Shown here: piece after piece, positions 63,770-64,000 of the stretch
Numbering within the stretch: the stretch's first letter is position 1
How the letters are laid out: each line of letters begins with the position of its first letter
Assembly: GCA_964647705.1 (NCBI GenBank)
Contig: CAZYIW010000001.1
Location: 50,234-114,233, forward strand
Origin: CAZYIW01 sp964647705
Lineage (GTDB): Bacteria > Pseudomonadota > Gammaproteobacteria > PS1 > Pseudothioglobaceae
Length of the DNA: 64,000 nt
Direction: 5' to 3'
Notes under the pieces: model-generated
What the model saw: only the letters and a program-made list of their open reading frames with translations
What the model was told of the DNA's origin: nothing
Database searches by the model: none
Made by a program: the position numbers and the translations under genes

Positions 63770-63799
63770 AATGATAACTATTATCGTTTATAATTTCAA
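63770..63799 (-). promoter_or_regulatory. feoAB promoter with Fur box
   Basis: Minus-strand TTGAAA (63799-63794), 17-bp spacer and TATCAT (63776-63771). AATGATAACTATTATCGTTT (63770-63789) resembles a Fur box and covers the spacer and -10. Confidence 0.75.
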
Positions 63800-63876
63800 G
63801 TATATTGATAGTTTTTTTTAAAAAAAACCTTTGTTGACATAAAATAACAACTAAATTTAGATCTTTTATATTAAAA

Positions 63877-64000
63877 ATGAACACTAAAGAACGTAAAGAA
63901 GCTAGTCAGAAAGTTACCGTCATTGGAGCTGTTGTTGATTTTTTGTTGGCAATCTTTAAAGTCGTGATCGGTATCATTGGTCATTCTGGCGCTTTGATTG
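63877..64000 (+). CDS. Cation diffusion facilitator family transporter, 5' part
   Basis: 41 residues before the window ends, MNTKERKEASQKVTVIGAVVDF..., with the first membrane helix and the KVVIGIIGHSGALI segment typical of CDF (FieF/ZitB) transporters that export divalent metals. A TTGACA at 63834 is a likely -35. Divergent from feoA, with which it shares a 133-bp region, so iron-linked control is possible. Confidence 0.85.
   Translation, partial: MNTKERKEASQKVTVIGAVVDFLLAIFKVVIGIIGHSGALI

Noticed and set aside
1..64000. CRISPR arrays, prophage, restriction or toxin-antitoxin systems
   Set aside because: I saw no regularly spaced repeats, phage genes or such modules; the only mobile-type signal is the attC-like pair.

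Overview
AT-rich bacterial chromosome segment from a sulfur-oxidising gammaproteobacterium. The combination of flavocytochrome c sulfide dehydrogenase (fccAB), soxYZ, a periplasmic nitrate reductase operon (nap), an octahaem HAO-type cytochrome and many small c-type haem proteins, set among ordinary gammaproteobacterial housekeeping genes, is what I would expect of the SUP05/Thioglobus group (free-living or a mussel symbiont). The taxon is inferred from gene content, not from a marker-gene comparison.

Layout. 1-8.5 kb: thrS (runs off the left edge), recJ, a DUF1566 protein, thiO, lspA and a large peptide-binding lipoprotein gene split by a 100-N scaffold gap, then fabI on the other strand. 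8.5-11 kb: a diheme cytochrome c fused to a DUF302 domain, a second DUF302 protein and a periplasmic rhodanese. 11-17.3 kb, minus strand: ppiD, a small zinc-ribbon protein, tRNA-Asp, tRNA-Val, hupB, cytochrome c maturation genes ccmG-E-D-C, tsaB and a GT51 transglycosylase. 17.4-31 kb, mostly plus: rpsF-rpsR-rplI, dnaB, alr, cpdA-like, DUF1249, 5'-nucleotidase with a Gate membrane protein, hisS, yfgM, der, then pyrG (minus) and msbA (plus). 31-38 kb: a TPP enzyme, a TrpD-like protein, a Rieske protein, an SLT lipoprotein, a cold-shock/membrane protein, tpm, a thioredoxin-like protein, ung and pdxB.

38-53.7 kb is the respiratory core: an FNR-family regulator, fccBA, a stretch with two integron attC-like sites and small DUF302/DUF3365 proteins, then one long minus-strand cluster napD-G-H-A-B-F-soxY-soxZ, and divergently an octahaem HAO-like cytochrome with a TPR protein, followed by moaE. 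Nap would make nitrite from nitrate, fccAB and SoxYZ handle reduced sulfur, and MoaE and the Ccm genes supply Mo cofactor and haem attachment. 53.7-64 kb: cnoX, a LysR regulator, purU, argJ, and two iron-uptake systems (fbpC-A-B for Fe(III), feoAB for Fe(II)), each with Fur-box-like operators, then the start of a cation diffusion facilitator gene.

The most interesting regulatory signal is a 12-bp dyad reading AAYCTATGTTR toward the downstream gene. It occurs before fccA, napD, napA and the HAO gene; for fccA and napD it sits exactly 23 bp upstream of a good -10 box, so its centre is at -41.5, the class II position of a Crp/Fnr-type activator. Classical FNR-like boxes precede the cytochrome c-DUF302 gene and the FNR-family gene itself. 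Other points are the attC-like pair with no integrase nearby, a tRNA promoter that overlaps the hupB terminator, and an assembly artefact at the N gap.
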